From Nostoc sp. PCC 7524 (GTDB lineage: Bacteria > Cyanobacteriota > Cyanobacteriia > Cyanobacteriales > Nostocaceae), in assembly GCF_000316645.1 (NCBI RefSeq), contig NC_019684.1:744001-808000 (forward strand): a stretch of DNA of 64,000 nt. Reading direction: 5' to 3'. Below, in pieces: positions 27,062 to 36,782 of the stretch. Every line of letters begins with the position of its first letter. Within the stretch, counting starts at the first letter, position 1. The translations under genes and the position numbers were made by a program. The notes under the pieces are model-generated. The model searched no databases, was not told the origin of the DNA, and worked only from the letters and a program-made list of their open reading frames with translations.

Positions 27062-27191
27062 ACAAAATATACGCTATTAGCAGGTAGTTTGTGATTGTGG
27101 AGGCGATCGCTTGTTGTGTAGGGATGTTATCATGGCACAAGGAAACTATATCTAAGTAAGTTTCCTAAATCTACTACTTCTAATAGCTTCT

Positions 27192-27276
27192 GGAGAGGTG
27201 GCAGAGCGGTTGAATGCGGCGCACTCGAAATGCGTTTTGGGGCAACTCAACGGGGGTTCGAATCCCCCCCTCTCCG
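27192..27276 (+). tRNA. tRNA-Ser (anticodon CGA)
   Basis: An 85-base cloverleaf of class II type. Acceptor arms GGAGAGG and CCTCTCC pair, the anticodon loop CTCGAAA gives CGA (reads UCG), the long variable arm (TTTGGGGCAACTCAA region) marks tRNA-Ser, and the T arm GGGGG-TTCGAAT-CCCCC is perfect. The 3' CCA is not encoded. Confidence 0.96.
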
Positions 27277-27313
27277 TTTAGTAATCTAACTGGGGTGAAT
27301 GTTTAAAGTCTTA

Positions 27314-28789
27314 TTAGTTTTGCAGAAATTCTGTAGCTATTTGCTGTAATTCTTGGCGGTTGATTTTACCTTGCGCGTTACGAGGTAATTTTTGCAGAGG
27401 AATCCAGTGTTTGGGAATTTTAAACTTGCTGATTTGATTGTAGAGTGCGTTTTTAATTGCTTCAGCAGTGATATCTGAATTTTTAGGAATATAAACGGCT
27501 GTTAATGCTTGTCCCCAATCTTGATCTTTTATTCCCATCACACATACATCATTAACCATTCCAGTACGACGAATAGCTGATTCTACTTCTACTGGATAAA
27601 TATTTTCTCCACCTGAGATGATTTTATCGCTGTTACGTCCAACAATATTTAAATAACCTTGTTCATCTATAAAACCTAAATCATCAACTGCAAAATCATC
27701 TTGATGATTCCAGATTCGAGGATAGTAACCAAGGGCTAAAGATTGAGCTTTAATTTTGATGCTACCGATTTGATTGGCTGGTAAAACTTGCCCTTGGGAA
27801 TTACAAATTTTTACTTCAGCGTGGGGAAGAATTTGACCACTGCTAGTTTTATCATTTAAGAAATCATCTGGTTTGAGGGTAGCAATTTGGGAAGCAGTTT
27901 CAGTCATTCCATAGGTTGGTGCTAACCGGATAGCGTGGAATTTGGCTTTTTCTAGTAATTCATCCCAAGCAGGCGCACCTCCTAACAGTACAGTTTTAAA
28001 TTGTGCTAGCCATGCGGTTGATTCTGGATTTTGTAACAGACGTTGTAGCTGTGTTGGTACTAAAGATATGAAAAATTCTTTAGGGTTAATTTGGTATTTA
28101 TCACCTAATTGTACCGATTTAAATGGCAGAATTGCTAGTTTAGCACCAGTTATAAAAGAACGCATAAACTGCATTAAACCACTGACATGATACAAGGGTA
28201 AAACACAAAAGGAATTTACTTGTTGTAGTTGAAAATATTCTGTAAATCCTGTCACTGATGCTGTCAGAGTTTCCCAAGTGTGCATGGCAAATTTAATTTG
28301 TCCCGATGAACCGCCAGTGGGAATCATGATTAGGGGGGAGTGGGGAGTGGGGAGTGGGGAGTAGGGGGATGAGGGGGATGAGGGGGATGAGGGGGATGAG
28401 GGGGATGTAGCGTCAGCTTCCCACAGGGTGGGAGAAAGGATAGTGTTTTTTTCCCAGTCCCCAATCCCTATTCCCCAATCCCTACTCCCTAATCCCCAAA
28501 TAATATCAGGTTGAACTAAATTAAATACCTGATGCCATTCTTGTTCTCCCCAGTCGGGGTTACACAGAAACACTGAGCTATTGGCTGCACAAGCGGCGAT
28601 GAAACCTGCTAGAAATTTGACTGTTTCACGTTCGGCTAGGATGATTTTTGGGGGTTTATTTTGCCTTGATAATTGGGTGAGTTGTGCATATAAATTTGTT
28701 GCTATTTGCTGCAATTGTTGGCTGTCGTAACCAATTAACCAATCATGGTGATGCAGGTGATGGAAATAATCTTTGCAGCCAGGTTTCAT
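27314..28789 (-). CDS. menE: o-Succinylbenzoate-CoA ligase
   Basis: An acyl-adenylate ligase that activates o-succinylbenzoate in phylloquinone biosynthesis. Motifs: the phosphate loop MIPTGGSSGQIKFAMH, PTYGMTETASQIATL, and the hinge GRNSDKIISGGENIYPVEVE, with the catalytic Lys in NAQGKINRQEL. I use the ATG at 28789 (GAAGAAG upstream), making 491 residues and overlapping menC by 47 bases. Residues ~97-157 are a low-complexity insert (PSSPSSPSSPSSP-type and C-rich repeat DNA, about 28321-28500) absent from normal MenE, just before the phosphate loop. Last gene of a menA-menC-menE set. Confidence 0.93.
   Translation of the reverse strand: MKPGCKDYFHHLHHHDWLIGYDSQQLQQIATNLYAQLTQLSRQNKPPKIILAERETVKFLAGFIAACAANSSVFLCNPDWGEQEWHQVFNLVQPDIIWGLGSRDWGIGIGDWEKNTILSPTLWEADATSPSSPSSPSSPSSPYSPLPTPHSPLIMIPTGGSSGQIKFAMHTWETLTASVTGFTEYFQLQQVNSFCVLPLYHVSGLMQFMRSFITGAKLAILPFKSVQLGDKYQINPKEFFISLVPTQLQRLLQNPESTAWLAQFKTVLLGGAPAWDELLEKAKFHAIRLAPTYGMTETASQIATLKPDDFLNDKTSSGQILPHAEVKICNSQGQVLPANQIGSIKIKAQSLALGYYPRIWNHQDDFAVDDLGFIDEQGYLNIVGRNSDKIISGGENIYPVEVESAIRRTGMVNDVCVMGIKDQDWGQALTAVYIPKNSDITAEAIKNALYNQISKFKIPKHWIPLQKLPRNAQGKINRQELQQIATEFLQN
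28321..28500. repeat. Repeat array inside menE
   Basis: An in-frame block of GGGGGATGA nonamer repeats (about 28364-28408) flanked by GGGGAGTGGGGAG and CCCCAATC-type units, the same classes found in the intergenic spacers. The block keeps the menE frame open. Confidence 0.9.
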
Positions 28790-29771
28790 CTTCTTCTTGA
28801 GTAAAAAAGTGATTGATGCCAAAACCAACAGCCCGATTGCGGCGAGATAATTCTGTTGCTAATTGGAGTGCGGTTTGTCTGGCGATCGCAGTTTCAAATA
28901 CAGAGGAAAATACAGCGTCAATTTCATGCTCTTGGCAAAATTGGCGCAGGCGTGAAGGATAACCAGCGATCGCCGGTTTAATCACAAAAATCCCTCGCCA
29001 ACCTTGTTGATAACAAGCAGCAAGTTGCTTGAGGGTGGCGACAGATTCATCTAAAGCGATCGCAGTAGCATAACTCTCACTCAATTCCGACATCCTCGAA
29101 AATTCTGCTACGGGTAGAGGTTGTTCAATAAATTCAATTTCGCAAGCTAATTCTTGATTTTTTCGCAAATTGTCACAAGTTTGTAGCCATAACTTAGCTG
29201 CGTCATAGCTAAGTCCACCGTTGGCATCTAAGCGCAGTTTTACGGAGTTTGGTAAAGCTTGCGTCAATAAATCAAAAACTCTAAGTTCTTGGGTAATATC
29301 ATCCACACCAATTTTCCATTTAAACGTGCGATATCCCTGTTGCCAAAGACTTTGCCATTGACTTAATGCTGCTTCCCCTGCTGGGAGTAAGGCACTGTAT
29401 TGGGCATTGCTAGAAGACAATGTAAGGTATCCTTCCTCATCTCCCCCATCTCCCCCCACTCCCCACTCCCCACTCCCCAATCCCTCTAATGCTGACTCCA
29501 AGCCAAATTGACAGGCTGGTAAATTATCAGAAATGGCATAAATCGTTTCTGCTGTGATTTTTTGGGGGAGTTGGCGGCAAAAATCTAACGCCTGTTCTAG
29601 AGTTTCCGAACCGAACCAGCTAATAGGGGCGATTTCTCCCCAGCCGACTTTACCTGTAGCATCACACAGCCGCAAAATAATGGCTTCACGAATCTCCCAG
29701 ACACCGTGACTGGTAACAAGCGATCGCGCAAATTTCCTGGCTATGGGACGAAATTCAAATTGGTAAAGCAT
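28743..29771 (-). CDS. menC: o-Succinylbenzoate synthase
   Basis: A 342-residue enolase-superfamily dehydratase converting SHCHC to o-succinylbenzoate. I use ATG 29771 (MLYQFEFRPIA) rather than the longer frame. Catalytic features: FKWKIGV (Lys), LRLDANGGLS (Asp metal ligand), EFIEQPL (Glu), ALDESVA (Asp) and the second Lys in FVIKPAI. Residues ~94-117 ([16 protein letters not shown]) come from interspersed repeat DNA, seemingly an in-frame insertion in a surface loop. It overlaps menE and follows menA by 45 bases. Confidence 0.93.
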   Translation of the reverse strand: MLYQFEFRPIARKFARSLVTSHGVWEIREAIILRLCDATGKVGWGEIAPISWFGSETLEQALDFCRQLPQKITAETIYAISDNLPACQFGLESALEGLGSGEWGVGGDGGDEEGYLTLSSSNAQYSALLPAGEAALSQWQSLWQQGYRTFKWKIGVDDITQELRVFDLLTQALPNSVKLRLDANGGLSYDAAKLWLQTCDNLRKNQELACEIEFIEQPLPVAEFSRMSELSESYATAIALDESVATLKQLAACYQQGWRGIFVIKPAIAGYPSRLRQFCQEHEIDAVFSSVFETAIARQTALQLATELSRRNRAVGFGINHFFTQEEDETWLQRLFPSPASP

Positions 29772-29816
29772 GGGAGTAGGGACTGTCTCTCTAAATCTTC
29801 CACCCATACCCAATCT

Positions 29817-30722
29817 TTATATTCCGGCGATCGCAAATCCTACACCTAATAACAAGCAACTCCAAAAATGCACGGCTACGGCGATAAATTTACAGTTACT
29901 AACTTTTTCTGGTTGGTTGTGATTTTGCTGAACGTGGCGACACAATTTAAAGGCGTAGGGTAAACTCAGCCAGCTTAAGAGTGTCCACAGGGGGAAAAAG
30001 CCCAATAGGACAAACACCAAGGTAAACGGGTAAATAATGCCTGTAAACCAAATGAGAACTTTCGCACCTGTAGCTGTGCCTAAACGGACAATAGGCGATC
30101 GCTTACCGGCGGCGATGTCATCTTTAACTTGGTGAAAGTGTGAGCAAAATAAGATTAAACTGGTGACGATACCGACAATTACTGAAGCTGCTAGACTGGT
30201 TGCTGACCAAGTTTTGGTTTGACTGTAGTAGGCGGCGGTGATGCCTAAAGGGCCAAAGGCAAAAAAACACAGAACTTCACCTAAACCTTGGTATCCTAAA
30301 CGGAAGGGAGGCCCTTGGTACATATAGCCCAAAAAGCAGCATAACAGAATTATGCCGATGATAGTAGGGTCTTGTTGCCAAGTAGCGATCGCGAGTATTC
30401 CCAACAAACCCGCAATCAAACACAAATTTCCTAACCAAAAAACTAAAGTCTTCTTACCAGTTAAATTTACCAGTGAATGATGTTTATTGACATCGATACC
30501 TGTTTCTGAATCAAATACATCATTACTAATATTTTCCCATGCCAGAATTAAAATTGCGGCGGCTATAAAAGTAGAAAATATCCCTACATTCACAATTTTA
30601 TTTTCGGCAAATGCTACAGATGTTCCCACCCAAATCGGCATAATCGCAACACTGTACATGGGCGGTTTAATTGCCGCCATCCATAATTTACTCTGAGAAC
30701 GAGAAATTTGCTTTGTAGTCAT
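29817..30722 (-). CDS. menA: 1,4-dihydroxy-2-naphthoate phytyltransferase
   Basis: A 301-residue UbiA-family membrane prenyltransferase that attaches the phytyl chain to dihydroxynaphthoate, the committed step to phylloquinone of photosystem I. The first Asp-rich motif is NDVFDSETGID (about residues 68-78) and the second is in FHQVKDDIAAGKRS (about 196-209). Eight to nine hydrophobic segments. First gene of the minus-strand men set, divergent from menF. Confidence 0.94.
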   Translation of the reverse strand: MTTKQISRSQSKLWMAAIKPPMYSVAIMPIWVGTSVAFAENKIVNVGIFSTFIAAAILILAWENISNDVFDSETGIDVNKHHSLVNLTGKKTLVFWLGNLCLIAGLLGILAIATWQQDPTIIGIILLCCFLGYMYQGPPFRLGYQGLGEVLCFFAFGPLGITAAYYSQTKTWSATSLAASVIVGIVTSLILFCSHFHQVKDDIAAGKRSPIVRLGTATGAKVLIWFTGIIYPFTLVFVLLGFFPLWTLLSWLSLPYAFKLCRHVQQNHNQPEKVSNCKFIAVAVHFWSCLLLGVGFAIAGI

Positions 30723-31034
30723 CAGTCGTGATTAATTAAATTGCCAGAGACTCATTCATAATTGAGTTTTTACGGTTTTGAGAAAACCCCAATCCTACTG
30801 AAGCAGGAAACACTTTTGTTTTTACCGTAACTACTTAACCTCCTCATGGCAACTTTGACAATTTGTGTTTGCAGCCCAAGCTCAAGTATGGCTTGTCAGG
30901 GTTTGGGAACACCAACAACAACGCAAACCATACTCTGGTGAAATGGTGACTGAATATGTTACCTGTAGAAATACGACCATGTTTAATTACACTTTAGGAA
31001 GATAACTTAAAAAAAATTTACTATTTATAGATCC
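30723..31034. other. Divergent menA-menF promoter region
   Basis: 312 bases between the oppositely oriented menA and menF genes. It must carry both promoters; I see no repeat arrays or clear operator, and cannot place -10 boxes with confidence. Confidence 0.4.
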
Positions 31035-32450
31035 ATGACAGTTTCACCATGTCGTAGTAACTTCTTTGTAGAACACAAAGACCTATACCAATTTTTGTTA
31101 GCTGTTCAGGAAAACTGCCTCAAAAGTAGTTGCAGGCAAATTGTCAGCATTTCCCTGGAAATTGACTTAATTGATCCTTTGGTAGTATTAGATCAATTAG
31201 CGCAAGCAAATGCAATAAATTTTTACTTTGAGCATCGAGGCAAAGGTGAGGCGATCGCCGCCATCGATGCAGTCAAAAAAATCCAGATTAATGGTAAAGA
31301 ACGGTTTACACAAGCTGAAATTTTTATCAAATCTCATCTAAAAAATATAATTAATTTTGGTATTACTAACGCAGCCTTTAGCGGCGCTCACTTTTTTTGT
31401 TACTTCAGCTTTTTTGACCAACATAACCAAGTAGATTACCCTTTTCCCTCAGCTACGGTTTTTCTACCACGTTGGCAAGTATCTATCAAAAATCAGCGAT
31501 GTATATTGGTAATGAATACAGTCATTCATGCCAATGTTAATATTAAAATATTAATCCAAAATTTACGTAATAAAATAGATGATATTAATGCTTTAAGACG
31601 TGATGCCCACAATATTGATTATTTTCCAGCCATATTTACGAAAAAATCTGCTGTTAATGCCGAAAAATTTAAGCAATCTGTAGTATCAGTTTTAGATAAA
31701 ATAAATTCTCATCATCTCAGAAAAATTGTCTTAGCAGATGTCTTAGATGTCAATTCCAATCAGGATTTTAACTTATTTAGTTCATTAAATAATCTCCGGA
31801 AAATTCATCCTAACTGTTATATTTTCTCTACCAGTAACGGCAAAGGACAAAACTTTATCGGTGCTAGTCCTGAAAGATTAATTAGTATCAACAATCAACA
31901 GTTAATTACTGATGCTTTGGCAGGTTCTGCACCACGGGGAAAAACCCCTGCGGAAGATGCAGCCAACGCCAATCGTCTACTTAATAGTGACAAAGAAAGA
32001 CATGAACATTTATTAGTCATGGATTTCATTACCCAACGCCTCACCCAACTAGGTTTATTACCCCAAGTTTTAGCGCCACGTTTGCGACAATTATCGAACA
32101 TTCAGCACCTATGGACACCAATTCATGCCTTAGTTCCGGCTAACGTCCATCCGTTAAAGATTGTCTCCCAACTGCATCCGACACCAGCTGTTGCAGGTGC
32201 AGCTAGAGATGTAGCCTGTGAGGAGATTCGCCGTTATGAAAGCTTCGAGAGGGGTTTGTATGCTGCGCCTTTAGGTTGGGTAGACTCCCAAGGAAATTGT
32301 GAGTTTATTGTGGGGATTCGTTCGGCGTTGATAGATGGCGATCGCGCTAGACTTTATGCAGGTGCTGGTATTGTCGCCGGTTCTGATCCTGAGAAGGAAT
32401 TTGCAGAAATTCAACTTAAGCTTCAGGCTTTGTTAAAGGCTTTGGTTTGA
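31035..32450 (+). CDS. menF: Isochorismate synthase
   Basis: A 471-residue chorismate-utilising enzyme making isochorismate, the entry to phylloquinone synthesis. The conserved C-terminal half is plain: FIGASPERLI, the active-site LAGSAPRGKTPAED, HPTPAVAGAARDVA and the terminal YAGAGIVAGSDPEKEFAE with Mg-binding acids. The N-terminal third is more divergent, as usual. Divergently transcribed from menA-menC-menE and convergent with proA. Confidence 0.93.
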   Translation: MTVSPCRSNFFVEHKDLYQFLLAVQENCLKSSCRQIVSISLEIDLIDPLVVLDQLAQANAINFYFEHRGKGEAIAAIDAVKKIQINGKERFTQAEIFIKSHLKNIINFGITNAAFSGAHFFCYFSFFDQHNQVDYPFPSATVFLPRWQVSIKNQRCILVMNTVIHANVNIKILIQNLRNKIDDINALRRDAHNIDYFPAIFTKKSAVNAEKFKQSVVSVLDKINSHHLRKIVLADVLDVNSNQDFNLFSSLNNLRKIHPNCYIFSTSNGKGQNFIGASPERLISINNQQLITDALAGSAPRGKTPAEDAANANRLLNSDKERHEHLLVMDFITQRLTQLGLLPQVLAPRLRQLSNIQHLWTPIHALVPANVHPLKIVSQLHPTPAVAGAARDVACEEIRRYESFERGLYAAPLGWVDSQGNCEFIVGIRSALIDGDRARLYAGAGIVAGSDPEKEFAEIQLKLQALLKALV

Positions 32451-32473
32451 ACGCAGAGTATCGCAGAGGTTCA

Positions 32474-32523
32474 CGCGGAGGTACGCAAAGAATTCTCCGC
32501 GTCACTTTGCGTTTACCTCCGCG
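32474..32523. terminator. Interspersed inverted repeat between convergent menF and proA
   Basis: Arms CGCGGAGGTACGCAAAG (32474-32490) and CTTTGCGTTTACCTCCGCG (32505-32523) pair with a 2-base bulge. It belongs to the 'GCAGAGG...CGCAAAG' repeat class seen again near 49275-49318, and its place between convergent genes suits transcription termination. Confidence 0.6.
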
Positions 32524-32577
32524 CCCCTACCCTGCGGGAACGCTTATCAGCGAATGCGTTTATATTTTTACTAAAAT

Positions 32578-33885
32578 TTACTCTAAATCCTGATGAGTAA
32601 AAGCTTTAGCATTTGCTCCTGTGTAGGTGGCGACAATATGTCCATTACCGATTAGTTGATACTTATATGTTACCAATCCCTCTAAACCAACAGGGCCGCG
32701 GGGTGGCATTTGTTGCGTACTAATCCCCACTTCTGCACCAAAGCCATAGCGGAAACCATCAGCAAATCTTGTAGAACAATTATGAAAAACTCCGGCAGCA
32801 TTTACTAAGCCAAAGAATGTTTCTACTGTGGCTAAATCTTCGGTGACAATGCCATCTGTGTGACGAGAACCGTATGAGTTAATATGAGCGATCGCCTCTT
32901 CTAAAGAGTCTACAACTTTCACCGCTAAAATCAAATCACTGTATTCTGTTTCCCAATCTGTGGCTGTGGCAGCAGCAATATTAGGTAATACATTTAAAGT
33001 GCGTTCATCACCTCTTAATTCTACATCAATTGCCTGTAAAGCTTCAGCTACTTTGGGCAAAAATCCCGCCGCAATTGCTTGGTGAACCAACAAAGTTTCA
33101 ATAGCATTACAAGCAGCAGGATATTGAATCTTGGCATCAACAGTAATATTTACAGCTTTAGCAATATCAGCAGCTTTATCTATATATAAATGACAAATTC
33201 CATCAGCATGACCTAAAACCGGAATGCGGGTATTTTCTTGGACAAACTGCACAAAAGAATTAGAACCTCTAGGAATAATTAAATCTACATATTTATCTAA
33301 CTTTAAAAGTTCAATAGTTTCTTCTCTAGTTGTGAGTAACTGTACAACATCAGGACTTACCGCAGTTTTAGATAAACCCTGTTTAATCGCTTTGACTATC
33401 GCCTCACAAGAGAGAACAGCTTCCTTACCACATTTGAGAATTACACCATTCCCCGACTTAATCGCCAAAGAGACAATTTGAATTGCTGCCTCTGGGCGTG
33501 CTTCAAAAATAATCCCTAACACACCCAAAGGGCAAGTAATCCGCTTGAGAACCAAGCCAGCATCAAGTTCACGATGAATTTGGACTTGTCCCACAGGATC
33601 AGCTAGCTTACCAACATCCCGCACCCCAGCGATCGCATCTCTTAATTTATGTTCATCTAACTGCAAGCGTTTATAAAGCGGTTTGGCAATTCCCGCTACC
33701 GTCGCCGCCTCACAATCAGCAATATTCGCTTGTAATATTTCATCCTGAGCCGATTCTAAAGCTTGGGAGATCGCCGCGATCGCTTGGTTTTTCACCTCAG
33801 TAGACAGCAGCGCCAGTTTACTAGCAGCTTGGCGGGTTTGTTGGGCAATAGCAGTCAGGGAAGAAGCAACTTCAAGAGTAGTCAT
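32578..33885 (-). CDS. proA: Gamma-glutamyl phosphate reductase
   Basis: A 435-residue NADPH-dependent aldehyde-dehydrogenase-superfamily enzyme reducing glutamyl-5-phosphate to the semialdehyde in proline synthesis. The catalytic Cys is in [15 protein letters not shown], the cofactor region in [18 protein letters not shown], and [14 protein letters not shown] and the C-terminal [20 protein letters not shown] are family hallmarks. Full length. Confidence 0.97.
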   Translation of the reverse strand: MTTLEVASSLTAIAQQTRQAASKLALLSTEVKNQAIAAISQALESAQDEILQANIADCEAATVAGIAKPLYKRLQLDEHKLRDAIAGVRDVGKLADPVGQVQIHRELDAGLVLKRITCPLGVLGIIFEARPEAAIQIVSLAIKSGNGVILKCGKEAVLSCEAIVKAIKQGLSKTAVSPDVVQLLTTREETIELLKLDKYVDLIIPRGSNSFVQFVQENTRIPVLGHADGICHLYIDKAADIAKAVNITVDAKIQYPAACNAIETLLVHQAIAAGFLPKVAEALQAIDVELRGDERTLNVLPNIAAATATDWETEYSDLILAVKVVDSLEEAIAHINSYGSRHTDGIVTEDLATVETFFGLVNAAGVFHNCSTRFADGFRYGFGAEVGISTQQMPPRGPVGLEGLVTYKYQLIGNGHIVATYTGANAKAFTHQDLE

Positions 33886-33975
33886 GATTAAACAGAAACG
33901 TTACTGATAGCACAAATCTTCAACTTTTCCCCATCCTATCAACCTTATGTGATAGATAACATTGGTAAATTCGTA

Positions 33976-35502
33976 ATGAACACTGTTAATTCAAAACAAG
34001 AAATGGCTTTAGTGATTGCTGGGGAACGGAGTGGGGTAGGTAAGACAACAGTTACACTGACACTATTAGCATCTTTATGTCGGCGTGGTGCGGTGGTGCA
34101 GTCTTTCAAAGTCGGCCCAGACTACATTGATCCGATGTTTCATACCTATGTTACAGGTCGCCCCTGCCGCAATTTAGACCCAGTATTAACTTCAGAAGCA
34201 TACGTTCAGCAGTGTTTTACTCATCATCACCAAAAAAGTGAATATGCCTTAGTAGAAGGGGTGATGGGGTTGTTTGATGGGGTAAAGGGAACTGGGGATT
34301 GGGGACTGGGGACTGGGGAAGAAAACTCAATCAGCACTGACTTTGCTAGTACGGCGCACATTGCACGTTTGTTAGATTTGCCTGTGGCGTTGGTGATTGA
34401 TTGTAGCCGCTTGTCTGGTTCTGTAGCAGCGATCGCTCACGGTTATTGTTCCTTTGATCCTAGAATTAAAATTGCTGGTTTAGTGCTAAATCGTGTAGGT
34501 AGCGATCGCCATCTCTCCCTCCTCAAAGATGCCCTTAAACCTCTACAGTTACCCATTCTGGGCGTGCTACGTCGTCAAGATAACATCACAATTCCTGATC
34601 GTCATTTAGGCTTAATCCCCACGGAAGAACTCCCCGAACTAGATGCTGTCATAACTCGCCTTGCCGATTTAGGAGATACTTGCTTTGACTGGCATCATTT
34701 ATTACCTCTATTAAAAACTGAACATACAGAAAACAAATTAAAATTATCTCCCCCATCTCCCCCCACCTCCCCATCTCCCCCCACTCCCCAACGCCACTTG
34801 CTACAAGTCGGCATAGCCGCCCAATGCAGTGGCTCCTCCCCACTCCCCACTCCCCCATCTCTAAAGATTGCCGTAGCACGCGATCGCGCTTTTAATTTCT
34901 ACTATCAAGACAATCTGGATATACTGCAAAATTTGGGGGCGGAATTAGTCTTTTGGAGTCCTTTAGCAGATACGGAATTACCCCAAGGCGTGCAGGGGAT
35001 GTATTTTGGTGGCGGTTTTCCAGAGGTATTCGCTCAACAACTAGCAACCAACAGCAACGCCCGTCATACTGTCAAACAAGCGATTCTGGCAGGAATGCCT
35101 ACCATTGCTGAGTGTGGAGGATTAATGTATTTGTGTGAGCAAATCGTTGATTTTGAGGGTAAATCTTGGCCGATGGTGGGAATATTGCCCACATCTGCCA
35201 CAATGGATAAAAAACTGACTTTAGGTTATCGTCGTGCTGTAGCTTTGCAAAATAGCCTATTAGTAAATGCAGGGACAAATCTTTATGGGCATGAGTTCCA
35301 TCGTTCTCATGTAATCTCACATTCTGAGCAGTCTTTATTTACTACTTATCGCTATGATATGGAGGAAAATTTGGGATGTGAGGGCTGGTGTTTACCGATA
35401 AATGTTCATGCTTCTTATATTCATCTGCATTGGGGAAATAGTCTAGAGATTCCCCACAGGTTCCTGCAAAAATGTCGGAAAATTACGAGTCGTACAGCGT
35501 AA
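33976..35502 (+). CDS. cobB: Cobyrinic acid a,c-diamide synthase
   Basis: A ~508-residue ATP-dependent amidase of corrinoid synthesis. I use ATG 33976; a GTG nine codons upstream is possible. The P-loop is GERSGVGKTT and the class I glutaminase domain has its Cys in IAECGGLMYL and His in SYIHLHWG. Two low-complexity tracts interrupt it: residues ~105-116 (GTGDWGLGTGEE) and ~256-296 (Ser/Pro/Thr-rich), both made of the intergenic repeat types (34288-34320, 34741-34860). The frame stays open. No cobalamin riboswitch is visible upstream. Confidence 0.94.
   Translation: MNTVNSKQEMALVIAGERSGVGKTTVTLTLLASLCRRGAVVQSFKVGPDYIDPMFHTYVTGRPCRNLDPVLTSEAYVQQCFTHHHQKSEYALVEGVMGLFDGVKGTGDWGLGTGEENSISTDFASTAHIARLLDLPVALVIDCSRLSGSVAAIAHGYCSFDPRIKIAGLVLNRVGSDRHLSLLKDALKPLQLPILGVLRRQDNITIPDRHLGLIPTEELPELDAVITRLADLGDTCFDWHHLLPLLKTEHTENKLKLSPPSPPTSPSPPTPQRHLLQVGIAAQCSGSSPLPTPPSLKIAVARDRAFNFYYQDNLDILQNLGAELVFWSPLADTELPQGVQGMYFGGGFPEVFAQQLATNSNARHTVKQAILAGMPTIAECGGLMYLCEQIVDFEGKSWPMVGILPTSATMDKKLTLGYRRAVALQNSLLVNAGTNLYGHEFHRSHVISHSEQSLFTTYRYDMEENLGCEGWCLPINVHASYIHLHWGNSLEIPHRFLQKCRKITSRTA
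34741..34860. repeat. C-rich repeat array inside cobB
   Basis: CCCCCATCTCCCC/CCACCTCC and CCCCACTCCCCACT units, in frame within cobB, between the ATPase and glutaminase domains. Confidence 0.88.
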
Positions 35503-35513
35503 AATTGGTAAAA

Positions 35514-35546
35514 AAAGATCCCTGCGATTTGAGACTGGGGATCTTT
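35514..35546. terminator. Hairpin between convergent cobB and epimerase genes
   Basis: AAAGATCCC (35514-35522) pairs with GGGATCTTT (35538-35546) around a 15-base loop. A-rich DNA precedes it on the plus strand, giving a U-run after the stem for minus-strand transcripts, and TTTAG follows on the plus strand; a bidirectional terminator is likely. Confidence 0.65.
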
Positions 35547-35566
35547 AGCTGAAAATCTCATAATTT

Positions 35567-36517
35567 TCAACAATACAAAGCTTTAATCCATTGCCATTCC
35601 TGAATTAAACCCTCTCGCAAAGAAACTTGCGGCTGATATCCTAAAATTCGCCGCGCCTTAGCAACATCAGCAGCTGTGTGTCTAGCATCTCCCATTGCTT
35701 TTTCTATATGGTTTCTCTTGATGGGTTTGCCCACAATCTCTTCCATTGTGTTAAGAACCTCTGCCAAAACTACTCTACTACCACCACCAATATTAAAAAT
35801 TTCCCCCACCGCTTCCGGTACAGTACCAGCAGCTAAATTGGCAACTACAGCATCACTCACAAACGTAAAGTCTCGCGTTTGTTGTCCATCACCATAAATG
35901 GGAATCGCTTCATCCTGCAAAACAGCTTTGAAAAACTTATGAAAAGCCATATCAGGGCGCTGTCTGGGGCCGTAAACTGTGAAATAACGTAGAGCCACAA
36001 AAGGCACACCAAAGTTTTTATAATAGAGTCCACACAAACGCTCGGCAGCTAGCTTAGTAATGCCGTATGGTGATACTGGTTGCGGTGGAATTCCTTCATG
36101 GGTAGGTAATGTTTCGGCATCACCATATACACTAGATGTAGATGCAAATACGAATCTGGTTAATTGTTTCGCATCCTTGGCGGCTTCTAACATCACTTGG
36201 GTAGCATTGATATTGCGTTCAGTGTAAGCACGAAAACCTTTACCCCAACTGGCTCTCACTCCTGCCTGTGCTGCCTGATGATAAACAACATCTACATCTT
36301 GTAAAAGTTTTGACCAATCTAAAAACTGAATATCGCCTTCAATTAAGGTAAAGTTAGGTGAAGATTGTAAATGTGCAATATTCTTGTGTTTTAACGTCGG
36401 ATCGTAGTAATCGTTAAATTCATCAATACCAATTACTTCTTTGCCTTGTTGCAGGAGTGCTTCCACAAGGTTAGATCCAATAAATCCGGCTGCTCCAGTT
36501 ACGATTATTTTAGTCAT
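35567..36517 (-). CDS. NAD-dependent nucleotide-sugar epimerase/dehydratase
   Basis: A 316-residue extended short-chain dehydrogenase. The Rossmann loop is TGAAGFIGSNLVEALL, and the catalytic triad is visible as FASTSSVYG and SPYGITKLAAE (YxxxK). VYGPRQRPDMAFHKF and the NIGGGSRVVL block fit UDP-glucuronate/UDP-glucose 4-epimerase-like enzymes, so a role in supplying sugars for polysaccharide or glycolipid synthesis is likely; exact substrate unknown. Single gene. Confidence 0.9.
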   Translation of the reverse strand: MTKIIVTGAAGFIGSNLVEALLQQGKEVIGIDEFNDYYDPTLKHKNIAHLQSSPNFTLIEGDIQFLDWSKLLQDVDVVYHQAAQAGVRASWGKGFRAYTERNINATQVMLEAAKDAKQLTRFVFASTSSVYGDAETLPTHEGIPPQPVSPYGITKLAAERLCGLYYKNFGVPFVALRYFTVYGPRQRPDMAFHKFFKAVLQDEAIPIYGDGQQTRDFTFVSDAVVANLAAGTVPEAVGEIFNIGGGSRVVLAEVLNTMEEIVGKPIKRNHIEKAMGDARHTAADVAKARRILGYQPQVSLREGLIQEWQWIKALYC

Positions 36518-36782
36518 GTATCCTAACGTTATTAGTATTTTGTTACCTCAGTATTCATAGATTAATCCTGATAATGATTGATCGTCATTATTTCTTTGTG
36601 ATTTTAAAATCAACTGAGTGCTAGGTGTATATTTTCTCTCCCCTGCTCCCCCTATTTACCTTCACCTAGCAATTCTGAGATAGTCGAGTCATCGGGGGCT
36701 TGCATAAGGGTAAAAATTGGTGAAGAATTGATCCGCGAGCAGTCCAAGATTCTCATTTCACCAGGGACGCAAGAGGAAATCA

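Noticed and set aside
33700..33975. Cobalamin riboswitch before cobB
   Set aside because: The leader before cobB is under 100 bases and overlaps the divergent proA start; no B12-box-like sequence was seen.
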